DNA from: Diphasiastrum complanatum
Lineage: Eukaryota; Streptophyta; Lycopodiopsida; Lycopodiales; Lycopodiaceae
Length of the DNA: 59,971 bases
Assembly: GCA_029204225.1 (NCBI GenBank)
Contig: CM055107.1
Location: 5,034,353-5,094,323 of the forward strand
Reading direction: 5' to 3'
The notes under the pieces are model-generated. The model searched no databases and was not told the origin of the DNA. It worked only from the letters and a program-made list of their open reading frames with translations. Position 1 is the stretch's first letter. The number at the start of each line of letters is the position of its first letter. Positions 9,990-19,430 of this stretch are shown here, piece after piece. Position numbers and translations under genes: made by a program.

Positions 9990-11070
9990 TTAATTTTCAT
10001 GTTTTAGACCTAGCTACCATATAGATTTAATTTTTGGTTATGAATGGTTATTTAGTAAATCGTCTTCTCTAGCTATTGATTTTGAGAAACATGTTCTCAC
10101 TTTTAAGGAGGGTGATAAGGTAGTTACTTTATTTGACAACAATTTTGTAAATAAGGCGGATGAAATTTTTACAACTAGTATAATGAAAACATTTGACTAT
10201 TCACAATATGAAATATTTTCAATATTTGTTAATCTTGTTATGGATATTTTTTATGTCATCTAATAGTTGTGAATTCTCTATAATTCTTATCTCAGTAAGT
10301 TTAGATCACGAAAAAGCAATAAAAAATTAGATCATAAGTGAATTTAAGAATGTTATCCCATCAGAGTTACCTCATGGTTTATCGTCGTCTAGGTTAGCAG
10401 ACCACATGATAGAACTAATTCCAAGAAGTCAACCTATCTCTAGACAACCTTATAGGTTCTCTCAAAAAGAGGAGGTAGAGATTTCAAATTACATAAGGGA
10501 TTGTTAACAAAAAGAAAAAGAAAAATCAACCTAGTCCTCCTATTATTTGAAATGAGAAATTGAATCAGATATCTGAGAAACTTAAAAATCTGATGGTCTC
10601 AGGTCCCGTATTACAGATTGTAGATCCAGATTTACTTTATGTCGTGAGAACTGATGCAAGGAGCGGTTCTATTATAGAATGATAGGCCACTAGCGTTTGA
10701 AAGCAAAAAAGTCATTGGTCCTCAGTTGCATTACACTATGCAGGAAAATGAGTTATTTGCAATTATCCATCCAATTAAGACCTGGAGATTGTACTTGTAT
10801 GGTAGTAAGTTTATAGTGTATATGAATCCCCAACCTCTTAAGTACTTTTGCAATCAACATGATCCTCAAGGGAGGAAAGTCCGATGTGCCGAATTGATAC
10901 AAGAATTCGATCATGAAATTCGTTATATAAGAAACAGCTCGAATCAAGTTGCGGATGCTCTTAGTTGGATTAGTGAGCTGAATGAGTTGTCATTCACCCA
11001 GATTTCCATGGATCTATATATTTCAATGAGAGAAAAATATGAAAATGATTTTCATTTTGGTTGTAAATGA
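9990..11070 (+). pseudogene. Ty3/gypsy pol remnant (protease end, RT start, RNase H)
   Basis: Plus-strand pieces appear in gypsy order: FGYEWLFSKSSSLAIDFEKH followed by LTFKEGDK (end of protease, 10035-10120); ELPHGLSSSRLADHMIELIP then PYRFSQKEEVE (start of RT, about 10365-10490); KLKNLMVSGPVLQIVDPDLL (RT/RNase H connection, about 10580); and an open frame 10726-11070 with LHYTMQENELFAI, FIVYMNPQPLKYF and NQVADALSW (RNase H). The RT palm with its catalytic aspartates is deleted between the second and third pieces, and stops and frameshifts occur. It is the host sequence of Copia element 2. Confidence 0.85.
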
Positions 11071-11641
11071 AACATTGTTCGGACCAGAAGAAATGAAGCA
11101 AACTTGTGGCCACTTTTTTGAAAATTGTATCATGTTAGAAATTTGGCAAAACCAGCTAATATAAAATGGTCATTTGACTTTTTTGACCATATAAACTATA
11201 TGTGTACATATTTAGGAGCATGTGATCTTCTCTCTCATTATATTTCTCAGCCTCAAACTTGAGTTCCTCCGCTTGTGGAAGAGATTATATCAGTCATGCA
11301 AGTTGGTCCAGTAAATCATGAGATTGTCCATAGATCATGTCATAACTAATGGAGCTTGATTCAAGACATGATTACCTCTTATAAGGTCAAATTTGAGATG
11401 TATATATATGTGGATTAATCCTTTGTAAATTTATGATAAGTGATTTTCTTTTGTGAGAATCAAATTGTTGGCAATTTTGGCAATCTTCTTGTTTATGTGG
11501 AATTGATGCATGATTATTGTCTAATCTTTTGAGTTCATTTGTTTGAATTTGACCTGAATCAAGTACTGTACTTTTCACATGTGTGACAGGCCATGGGAAA
11601 TATTAAATGCTAGTGTGAGTGAGGTATTAAAGTGCTCTTGC
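11071..11641. other. Decayed sequence with a possible miniature Copia LTR at 11452-11579
   Basis: No gene. At 11452-11579 the minus strand begins TGTGAAAAGTACAGTACT, as the LTRs above do, and ends with GATTGCC...GATTCTCACA, similar to the LTR 3' end, but it is only 128 bp long. There is no target duplication (TCTTT versus TGTGT). It may be an internally deleted solo LTR. Confidence 0.4.
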
Positions 11642-11685
11642 CATTAGAGGAGTTTCGAACACCAAAAGGGCCTTTTGTCAAGATG
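11642..11685 (+). repeat. Left terminal inverted repeat, DNA transposon copy A
   Basis: It starts CATTAGAGGAGTTTCGAACA and runs through CCAAAAGGGCCTTTTGTCAAGATG. It is nearly identical to 21308-21351 of copy B, and the following 250 bp are also homologous between the two copies. It marks the left end of copy A. No matching right end is seen next to it. Confidence 0.8.
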
Positions 11686-12051
11686 TTGTTTTTGACTTTT
11701 CAACTATTCGATGTACACTTGGCCCAGTTATATATTTACACCCATGAAAGACCGTAACATTGTTTGTCGGTTGAATATTTTTTTGAAACTTTTCGGTCAT
11801 ATTTTTATACAATTCAAAACTCCCGTTGTGACTTGTGATTGGACCGTAATTATTGCCCGTGAGTTTCTTGAGTGTCCGGGACCGAACACTTGTGGTCAAA
11901 GTAAGTCCATCTTGATCTAACCGTAGTTGGAATAGCATATATGATTTATGAAAGACCGCCATCACTTATTACAAATTTGGTTTTTTATTTTCATATTGAT
12001 TCATCTACTTTTAGTTTCAAACTCTATTGTTCATCTTCTTTTAGCTTTGCA

Positions 12052-12990
12052 ATGGCTTCCGGAAGCCATAGACCATGAAGCAATATTGTCTCAGTTTTTG
12101 TTTTTATTGAAAAAAACTCTGATGGCTCTTGGATACCACGAATCTATAGAAAATTTCAGAATTTCTATATGCATAAGAAAATTAGAGTGGAAGGTGTAAG
12201 TTCAAATGACAGACTCAAATATAATTTTAAATTTTGGAGAATTTTTTGCTTTGAGCTTTTCATCAATCATTTAAATGTGTATCTGAGTTTAAATGATATA
12301 TAGTTTTATGGGTTTGTGCAGATTTGTATCCACCAAGCATAATCGAATGGCAACCTATACAATCGCTTGTTGGCATCATGGACACATTATTCATTCTGAT
12401 ATTGGTCTTCTACAATACAAGAACCGCTCCACGAGATCACTTTTGGATTCTTGTATTTTCTTCTATGATTCATCTTACACACCATCCAGTTCAGGTCGAA
12501 GATTAGAGGCGATATTATTACCCTCTTTCTCAAGCAAGAATGGATTCCTTCGGATTCTACCATAGCAGAGACCTTCCGATCAAGGTTTTTTATGGACATT
12601 CAAAACTGTATGAAATGTAGCACATGTTGAAGAAACAATAGATTGCACTGATTTCTGCCTTTTGCAATGTTTGTAGATTTCTTTGTTGCATGCAATATTC
12701 GTAGAACAACGACAATGTTTATTTGTAGTGATTTAACAGATGATATGTTATCAAGTCTCCTAGATGATCAATGGGATAAAAAGAGTGATGACAATATCGA
12801 GTGCATAGTTAATAGATCGTCACTGAAATTTAGATATCTTATTAAAAAACAAATGCTTTCTTTAAAATTTTATTATAGAAGATGGTCCAAAGTTGGCAAT
12901 GAATGGAAAATATTGGATTAGGACTTTACAGTGAATCATCAAGATCAAATAGAAATCCACGTGAAGCAAAATGGTTCTACTCTTACAACA
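12052..12990 (+). pseudogene. Transposon gene a, copy A
   Basis: A start codon at 12052 gives MASGSHRP, an in-frame TGA, then SNIVSVFVFIEKNSDGSWIP and RIYRKF. A deletion follows relative to copy B, then KKIRVEG, an intron (acceptor TTTGTGCAG before 12322) and the second exon with YPPSIIEWQPIQSLVGIMD, DIGLLQYKNRSTRSLLDSC and FYDSSYTPSS. Further on come MFICSDLTDDMLSSLLDDQW and FYYRRWSKVGNEW. Frames shift several times. Near 12990 it breaks into reversed Ulp1 sequence. I recognise no family. This copy keeps the true N-terminus that copy B lacks and an intact intron acceptor. Confidence 0.65.
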
Positions 12991-13279
12991 ATCTATGTTA
13001 ATATTTACAATCAGGCCTGGGCAATAGCTCCACCATCTTCTTGTACATGGAGTTAACAATGGAATGGGTGATATTCAAGGAATTCATTGTCATGCACATA
13101 GGTGTGCAGCTTCCAATAGAATCCACTTTTAAATATATTACGTGCTCACTCCAATGTTTATTGCCAGCAAATGACAAGCAATGAATGACAAGAATCAAAC
13201 AAATCTTACAAAAAAAAAATCTTTCAAAAAAAAAATCTTACTTTGTCCAATATGGAATGATGAATATTGATGCCTCTTT
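12991..13279 (-). pseudogene. Ulp1-like protease fragment, copy A
   Basis: Minus strand: SKEASIFIIPYWTK ends at an exon boundary (donor GTAAGA near 13245), then HWSEHVIYLKVDS, MTMNSLNITHS and MYKKMVELLPRPD. This equals the middle of the H3/Ulp1 gene of copy B (24300-24000), including the His-Trp motif of C48 proteases. The splice acceptor before the His-Trp exon is GGCAA where copy B has GGCAG, so splicing is lost. The Cys-box exon is absent because of the deletion at 12990. Confidence 0.7.
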
Positions 13280-13960
13280 GCTTGTGCCTAAAGAGTCTTC
13301 ACGTTTTTCAATGGTGACATTCCCTTTATGTAGTCCTGTCTTTGAAAGAATTTCTTCCAACCTCTTAATAGCTACTTTAGCCACAGACCCCGGTTTTGTA
13401 TTCCATGCAAGGAGAATATGCAAATAAATAAGTTTTTCAACAATACAAATCTCAGCATGCAATGTGCATATGTGAACATGTTTTAATCGCATTGGCAACA
13501 CACTTTTCATATTTGGATCTTCTGCTTCTCGTGTTGGGCCAGTGTTTTTGGTTGTTCCAAATTCATATTGTAGCAATCCTTCATGCAATAAAGACATGGA
13601 TGCTTTGATGTTGCCCCATGAGAGACAATATACATACATTTCAATGTTTTCAAATCGTCTACAAGGTGCCATTGAATTTGGAAACTTCCATGGTTTTCGA
13701 TTGTAAATTTTTCACCCTCGAAATGTCTCTTTATAATCTCACCATAATTTGTACGTGAAAATATCCATGAATTTAGTATTTTATAGTCCTCTTTCAAGAC
13801 CTGTAGAGAAGTAAGTAATGCATGACATGTTAATAAAGAAAGACAATATATTCAATGGTAATAATGATACTTAAAAAGAAAATTGAAAAGTATACTTGGA
13901 ATGCAGCCAACCACCATATGTGATTTTCCGATTAAACATTAAACGTTCAATCATCAGTAT
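13280..13960 (-). pseudogene. Transposase-like gene fragment, copy A
   Basis: The exon reads (minus) VLKEDYKILNSWIFSRTNYG, then WHLVDDLKTLKCMYIVSHGA, TSKHPCLYCMKDCYN, VHICTLHAEICIVEKLIYLH, AWNTKP and LEEILSKTGLHKGNVTI. An upstream exon ends WWLAAFQ (about 13895-13960). It matches 28366-29060 of copy B including the splice points. The DLK here keeps an aspartate that copy B has as asparagine. The frame then passes directly into Ulp1 sequence (SKEASIFIIPY), so the two genes were fused by rearrangement. The CLYC and HPC residues suggest metal binding. Confidence 0.7.
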
Positions 13961-14064
13961 CTGAAATTTTGTTCATCAAAGTGACACTCACTCATTTCAA
14001 CTTTTCACCTTTGATGATTTCAAATTCATCTAATTTCATTAATAATCTTTCCATTTACTTAATG

Positions 14065-14475
14065 TTAAACTAGTTTATAGAATCGAATAATGTATTTTAG
14101 AATATTTTCAATATCAAAAAAAATATTATTGCAATCGTTGTAATTGAGCTCACCACATTCTGATTTGTATAGATCAGTTATATGAAGTGGTTGGCCAACT
14201 ATTTTGAACATTCCATCATTATTATAATTTCTTGTTAATCTTACTTGATATGGACGAGGAAGATAAGTTTTCTTCACTATCACTTGAGAAATATTCTAAA
14301 AAAAGTGGAATATGCATTTATGTTAATTCCAAAATCATCACATGCATCTTGTATCACATTTTCATCCAAGTATGTTTGAACCTTATTCAAAACAGTTTCA
14401 ACAATTTTTGTTTCATTTTTTCAAACCGAGTATTTTTCATCATTGCCTTTGTTGACTTTCTTGGTAAAACATGAC
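14065..14475 (-). other. Decayed coding-like sequence, copy A
   Basis: Minus-strand frames include YLPRPYQVRLTRNYNNDGMF and KIVGQPLHITDLYKSECGEL (14283-14065) and, upstream, FLEYFSSDSEENLSSS. They may be the upstream exons of the transposase-like gene or the end of the MASSS-type gene. No motif is recognised and homology with copy B is not clear. Confidence 0.35.
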
Positions 14476-15015
14476 TTAAAGATTCTCCAATGCAATTTGC
14501 TCATAATCTGAAGCCATGGATGCTTCAGCTTCAACTCCTATATCATTATCTACTTCATCTACTTCGATTGGAGCAGATGCAGATGCTTCAATCAAGGGAA
14601 CAACAAAAGATTCAACAGACTCATCATCTGAAATTTCTACAGAGATATAAAAGACAAACGTCATACCTTTGATAACAAGGCGACATTTTCTCTTGTGGAT
14701 ATCGCAATATATACTTCTTTTTAAGTGTTCATGTAGGTTGCTGTACTTTCTACCATGTTTGTGCTTAATGGATGTTTGAGAATGTACAAGGTCATGAAAA
14801 TGAGCGTAACATAAACTGTCTATATCTTTAACAAGAGTAGTACTAATCTGAGAAAATTTATCAAGAAAAGAAAATAATTTATAACGATTCTCATAAAGTA
14901 GTTTATCGATATCAAAAGGTGCAAAAAAAATACTGGCAAAATACTCTAATTTGTCAGATGGAATGTCACTGGCTTTCAAAAACTTTACAAGATCGGACCT
15001 TGAAGAACTTGCCAT
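14476..15015 (-). CDS. MASSS-type transposon gene, copy A
   Basis: An open frame of 179 codons. Starting at MASSSRSDLVKFLKASDIPS, it contains AHFHDLVHSQTSIKHKHGRK, then YCDIHKRKCRLVIKGMTFVF and an acidic tail with repeated Ala/Ser/Glu. Copy B has MVASSSNT..., IHFHDLVLAQPSSK, HCDQHNRSCRF and GMRFVFYLSALI in the same order. CD(I/Q)H(K/N)R(K/S)C is a conserved Cys-His cluster that may bind metal. It is transcribed away from the H3-like remnant at 15786 across a shared intergenic region, as in copy B. The C-terminal part diverges from copy B. Function unknown. Confidence 0.6.
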   Translation of the reverse strand: MASSSRSDLVKFLKASDIPSDKLEYFASIFFAPFDIDKLLYENRYKLFSFLDKFSQISTTLVKDIDSLCYAHFHDLVHSQTSIKHKHGRKYSNLHEHLKRSIYCDIHKRKCRLVIKGMTFVFYISVEISDDESVESFVVPLIEASASAPIEVDEVDNDIGVEAEASMASDYEQIALENL

Positions 15016-15785
15016 ATTAAAGCCGATATCGGTTTAGCGTGAGTAAATGACTCCACTCGGGAGCACTTCAACTACGGCGCGCATTGTTTCGATATTCCAG
15101 TCTGGGAAAACTAATATCGATTCAATGTGCGACAAAGAAAAAAGAACAATCCTCAATTGAACGGTGCACGTCGATTTGCTATCGCGGCTGAAAATATGAA
15201 AATTCAATGAAGGCCTTATAGAAGATAGGATCATGAAATGGTTCTCAAATAAAGTGGTTCTCATATTTATGGTCTATCCCAGTTAATCACAGCCTTACAT
15301 TTGTCAAGAAATGAATAGAAGTCTGGGGCCTTTAAAGGTCAACCAATCATACTCATACAACATGGTATCTGAGCCAAAATATAACAAATGGTCTATCATT
15401 AGCCTTTTAAATTTATCATTAGATATTTAATAATGATTTGATTTTCTAGATTCCGAAAGATTGCAAAGTTAATGGTCGCAGTATTCCGTGCCTCAAGATT
15501 CACAACGTTCACGAGGGCTATCATTTCGGACGCTCGCCCTATATAAGCACATATGATAATTTTTTTTACTTTGAACATTTATTCAATGCACACGACTTGC
15601 ATGACCTGCCAGGATATCGGTTCAGCGCACACGACATGCACTTGGTATGCCTAATACGCTTTGTCACGCTCATCCGCTATCAAGTTTCCTCACGACCTAC
15701 CAAGATATCGGTTCAGCGCATGACTCTTACACTATGTAGTTGCGGATTTGTAGACACGTGTGCTGATCCGATATTGGGGCTACGA
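15016..15785. promoter_or_regulatory. Divergent promoter region of copy A with three 15-bp repeats
   Basis: The region lies between the minus-strand MASSS-type start (15015) and the plus-strand H3-like start (15786). A plus-strand TATA-like CCTATATAAGC sits at 15538-15548, the same core as the TATA of the copy B H3-like gene. GATATCGGTTYAGCG occurs at 15025-15039, 15613-15627 and 15704-15718. Only one CACGTG (about 15755) is present, unlike copy B with seven. Confidence 0.55.
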
Positions 15786-15985
15786 ATGGCTTGCATGAAG
15801 CAAACAACTCAACTTCATCCCAGAGATGTCCCAATGCAATGAGGCCACTAGGGAAATTCACCACCGCCTCGTCCTCCACCACCGCATCCTAGCCAATGGG
15901 GCAGACCACGTGACTCGCCATGAGGACATTTGTAGGTTACAGAATACAAATCTTCTTACCAAGCCACGATAGTCGACAACAACAG
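15786..15985 (+). pseudogene. Histone H3-like remnant, copy A
   Basis: The start codon at 15786 gives MACMKQTTQL, close to MARTKQTTRL of copy B and to the H3 N-terminus. After a frameshift, 15916-15969 reads RHEDICRLQNTNLLTKPR, which lines up with the H3 alpha-N/alpha-1 segment (ALREIRKYQKSTELLIRK) and with LRDIKALQRCTKLLIPK of copy B. A stop follows and the rest of the fold is not clear. Its position, divergent from the MASSS-type gene, is as in copy B. Short and broken, so the call rests partly on context. Confidence 0.6.
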
Positions 15986-16849
15986 ATCGGGCACCAACGA
16001 GAGCCTGAATGCAAACAAAATATCAGGACACATTATCGAGCATGGATGAACTATCAGGACCTCAGCTCGACAAGCATGAAAATTTAAATCTTCATGTTCA
16101 ATCGTAAAGCAACGTACAAGAGAGAGACATGGTTAATCGAAGTTTAACTTAAACCTCTCTTGTAATAATCAATAAATTAATCTTGTAATCTCACCTGACA
16201 TGATATATGTATTGGATCATCGTGAGAAGAGATATACAGATGTAACGAGTAGTAGCTAGTTACAAGATACAGAGAATTAGTAGTAGCGAGTCTTACTCGT
16301 GAGAGAAAACACCTCTCTTGCGTCGATGCACTTATTTAAGGAATAGACAACGCTCAAGTAATTGTCATTGTAAACTCGATTCTGATAATATAGAAGAGTT
16401 GCAACAATCTACTCATCATTTGCATAATCTGTAAATGATTCTATGGTTGCTATTAGTAGATTATACTTCCGTTGTTTCTCAATCTTAGTTGATTAATATT
16501 ATTTCCTGCTTATAAAGTTTTTACATCAGATCTACAGTATCAGTCCGTAGTTCAAAGAATGATAGATCACAAAATAAAACAGTAGCTTTGCCCACACAGA
16601 TCAACTCCATTTGAGCTTCAGACGGAATCGTCGTCTGAATCCGACAAACCACGTATTCCAATAGTGGAGGCAGAGCGATTCAAGACCCAGGCTTCCGACA
16701 AGGTATACCTCTTAGTCTCTTCGTTCTCAGCTTCCATAGACATATTTTGGATTGTCATTCTTAGGTATACCTCTCATTCTCTTCATTCTCTCCGTTCTCA
16801 ACTTTCATAAACATATTTTGGACTAATGGTGACACATAATCGGAGACCA
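15986..16849. other. Subterminal transposon DNA, inverted match to the right end of copy B
   Basis: 16345-16700 matches the reverse complement of about 29870-30160 of copy B (shared landmarks: AGTTGCAACAATCT, GTAGATTATACTTCCGTTGT, TTTTTACATCAGATC, TCCGTAGTTC). It is therefore the subterminal part of a copy in inverted orientation, directly upstream of gene a of copy C. The bases before 16345 show no gene and no clear TIR. Confidence 0.55.
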
Positions 16850-17860
16850 AGAAGAACCATTGATGCTATCAATATTTGAAATAAAAACAAAATGGAGAAT
16901 ATCAATGGATACCAAGAATATATCGTAAATATCAATGGATTTTAATACATCCTTCTTCAAAAGGCTCTTTTCGAAAAAGAAAAAGATCATATGACATATA
17001 TAGAAGCTCTTGGAAAGGCAGGATGATAGAATTCAAAGTATCTGTTTCAATCTATCATGAAAGTTTTAGTTCAGCATGCTTATCTTCACAAAGAGCTCAA
17101 CATTCAGGATTTTAATCTAAATGATAGAAGAAAATGCAATTGTAAGTATACGATTAGTATGTACATATTTGCATTAAATTTTTTTAGTATTAATTTTTTT
17201 TTTATATTAAATTTTTCTCACGATATTTTAGCTGGTTTTGTAGATTTGTATCCATCAAATTTTGTTGAATGACAATCAATTCAATCTATTGTAGGAATAA
17301 TTGATGTCATACCTTCGGATATCGGTATTTTACAATATAAAGGCCGTTCTCCAAAATCCCTTGTAAAGTCGGGAGTTTTTTTTTATGATCACACCCATTT
17401 TTCTAATAACAATGATTTAGTGGGTATATTAGAGCCATAACCTCTACCAAATTTTTCAAGTGGAATGGATTTCTCCAGATTTAACAATCAGAAAGTTTTC
17501 AATCTAGACTTTATATGGATATTCAAAGTATATTAAAATGTAGCACTAGTTCAAAGAATAATAGATTAAGTTGGTATAGTCGATTTGGTAAGATGGCTAG
17601 TCATTACCAAAATTGTACTATCTTGTTTATTCATCCGGGGTAATCTACCATGAACACAATCCTCTCCTATGGATTAGGTATATCCTAGAATCTGAGTTAT
17701 GATTCACCAATCTCAACTCTCCAGACTCCCGAGATCATAAAATTCACCAACATATTCTTTATAAAGAAATAGCTTATCGGGTTTTCGATTTTGTAAATTT
17801 GAGATATCCTAAAAAAGGGGTCATGACCAATATCTTAAATTTTCGACAAAACACCCATTT
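16850..17860 (+). pseudogene. Transposon gene a, copy C
   Basis: Decayed plus-strand coding DNA. An open stretch (17057 on) reads MKVLVQHAYLHKELNIQDFN then LNDRRKCN. An intron follows with donor GTAAGT at 17142 and acceptor TTTTGTAG before 17244, then LYPSNFVE, a stop, QSIQSIVGIIDVIPSDIGIL and QYKGRSP. Downstream pieces (TILFIHPG, FNIIKFTNIFF-like) follow the order of copy B. It is more diverged than copies A and B but independently supports the intron. Function unknown. Confidence 0.6.
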
Positions 17861-18399
17861 TTATGACCGATAGTATTTGGCATCACTAAGACTTACGGCC
17901 ATACCATGGTCAACTGATCCAGTTAGTTTCAGATCTTCATTTTGGAGTTGCCTACGTCCCATACCACAGGTTCTTCCTCCATGAAGGCCCTCCACTTCAT
18001 GATTAAAGTGTCTAAAAAATAATACAAGTATACGGAGTTCTCGAGAATTTATTAGAAAATTCCAACTTCAACTAAATCAAAACATTCCTTCTCCTCTTTT
18101 CATAATCTTTACGGTTCACAGTGATAGATTTAGAAATGGGGAATAATGAACCGGCTTTTTCTTGTTCTTAACAACAAATAGTGTTGGTACGCCCATGGCT
18201 TCAAGCACTACAAGAAACAACTTTTTTCGTTTCATTTTATTCTTTCCATCACAGGCATCTGGGCCGTTTTTGGCCGTGTCTATTTCCGAAAGAACGACAC
18301 CTTGGTTTATAGTCACAATTAACTTACAAGTTGTCGGTCTACCGGTCCCTAGTGTGGACATGCTACCCAGGACCAGTCATGGGCATGACACACACCCTC
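17861..18399. other. Region between converging genes of copy C
   Basis: It may hold the 3' end of the Ulp1-like gene on the minus strand: a frame from 18361 contains a lysine-rich KNKMKRKKLFLVVLEAMGVP. I could not find the Cys-box exon (Q...NCG) seen in copy B. No other gene is evident. Confidence 0.35.
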
Positions 18400-19430
18400 A
18401 TCATTGAGATATAAAGACTGAACATATAAACTCCAGTGGCCACTGCAATCAGAAATCAATATGTTTTTTAGACTACACGTAAAATCACAATTCATATGGA
18501 AAAATCAACTTATTAAAATGTGAAAAGCATATACTTACGTGTGAATGTATGGGAGCATGAGCAATGGAGTCCCATGTCTAATGTTTTGTATCATCTCAGA
18601 GTGCAAGGTGATAAAATCGAGAAAATGGAAAACACTCATGAAGTGTATAGGAAACAATGAGACATCTATTTTACCTGTATCTAATTTACTAAGGAGAAGG
18701 TCTATTTTGGTTTTTGGCATCTGAAAATTGTAAAGTGGACCTAGAGATTTAAGATATGTATATAATAATTGGTCATACTGTACATATTTTGGAGAATCTA
18801 CAAATCTAAGTTCAGAAGGTGCAAGAAGTGATATAGAAAAATCCAAAAATGAATTGTCTTCAAAAAACTATTCAACCTTTAACATTACAAATTGGTCTAG
18901 CTCTGCTCTTGTGGCGCTGGAGGGAGGGATGTAATAGGGGGAGATTTAGGAGGAGAATAATCTTTAGGAGGAGATGGAGGAGATATAGGAAGAGGAGAAG
19001 AAGAAGATTTAGGAGGAGATTTAGGAGAGGAGGAGATTGCTTTAAGGATTTCCTTGAGAGGAGACAACTTTGAAAAATATCTGGCTTTTTGAGGACTGTC
19101 AAGAGACCTCCTCTTCTTTGAGACACACCCACTCTGCACCTGAAATACAAGTCAGGTTGGTTGACATTGCTTCTACTTTTTCTTTTCTGTCGCCGATTTT
19201 GGAGGAGTGGATGGACCAAGTCGGAAGCACTTAGCAAATTTGTCATATGTGTCCCGTAGTCTAAACACAATGACGAAATCCTTGGGCATAATAGTTACCC
19301 ACTTGGCATGAACAGTTGCAACAACACAATCTGAAAATAATTTCACTTGGAAATCCTCATAGGCTGTGTGCAGAGCGTCAACTGCCATGATTGTCCATCT
19401 CACATTCTTAGAGAGACTTCTTGTTACATG
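18400..19430 (-). pseudogene. Histone H3-like/Ulp1-like protease gene, copy C (5' truncated)
   Basis: Minus strand. The first exon starts inside the histone fold: VRWTIMAVDALHTAYEDFQV, KLFSDC, VHAKWVTIMPKDFVI and FRLRDTYDKF match H3 alpha-2, loop 2 and alpha-3 (canonical [21 protein letters not shown]). This copy has Trp and Lys where copy B has stop codons. A Lys-rich end (SATEKKK) is followed by an intron and a Pro/Ser/Lys-rich linker with KSPPK repeats (18900-19139). A further exon (18846-18535) ends LLMLPYIHT at donor GTAAGT. The next exon starts in phase with GHWSLYVQSL (about 18455), the His-Trp box of C48 proteases. The N-terminal tail and first helix are lost to the Copia junction. 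Confidence 0.75.

Larger units (their letters stand above)
11642..15985. mobile_element. DNA transposon copy A, rearranged
   Basis: The copy has the left TIR and gene a (plus) in the same order as copy B. After 12990 it is scrambled: a deletion joins gene a to a minus-strand Ulp1 fragment, which is joined to a minus-strand transposase-like fragment. The MASSS-type gene (minus) and an H3-like remnant (plus) then follow, divergent from each other as in copy B but in the opposite orientation. The right boundary is uncertain. It could be two overlapping broken copies, not one. Confidence 0.65.
16345..19430. mobile_element. DNA transposon copy C, truncated
   Basis: Gene a (plus, 16850-17860) converges on an H3-like/Ulp1 gene (minus, about 18400-19430), the same arrangement as in copy B. 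The right half is missing: Copia element 3 begins at about 19430-19440 within the H3-like domain. The left flank (16345-16700) is sequence that in copy B lies at the opposite end. Confidence 0.6.

Noticed and set aside
18849-19073. Plus-strand Arg-rich open frame (RRRWRRYRKRRRRRFRR-like)
   Set aside because: It is the antisense of the Pro/Ser/Lys-rich linker exon of the copy C H3/Ulp1 gene (repeated KSPPK codons) and has no independent support.
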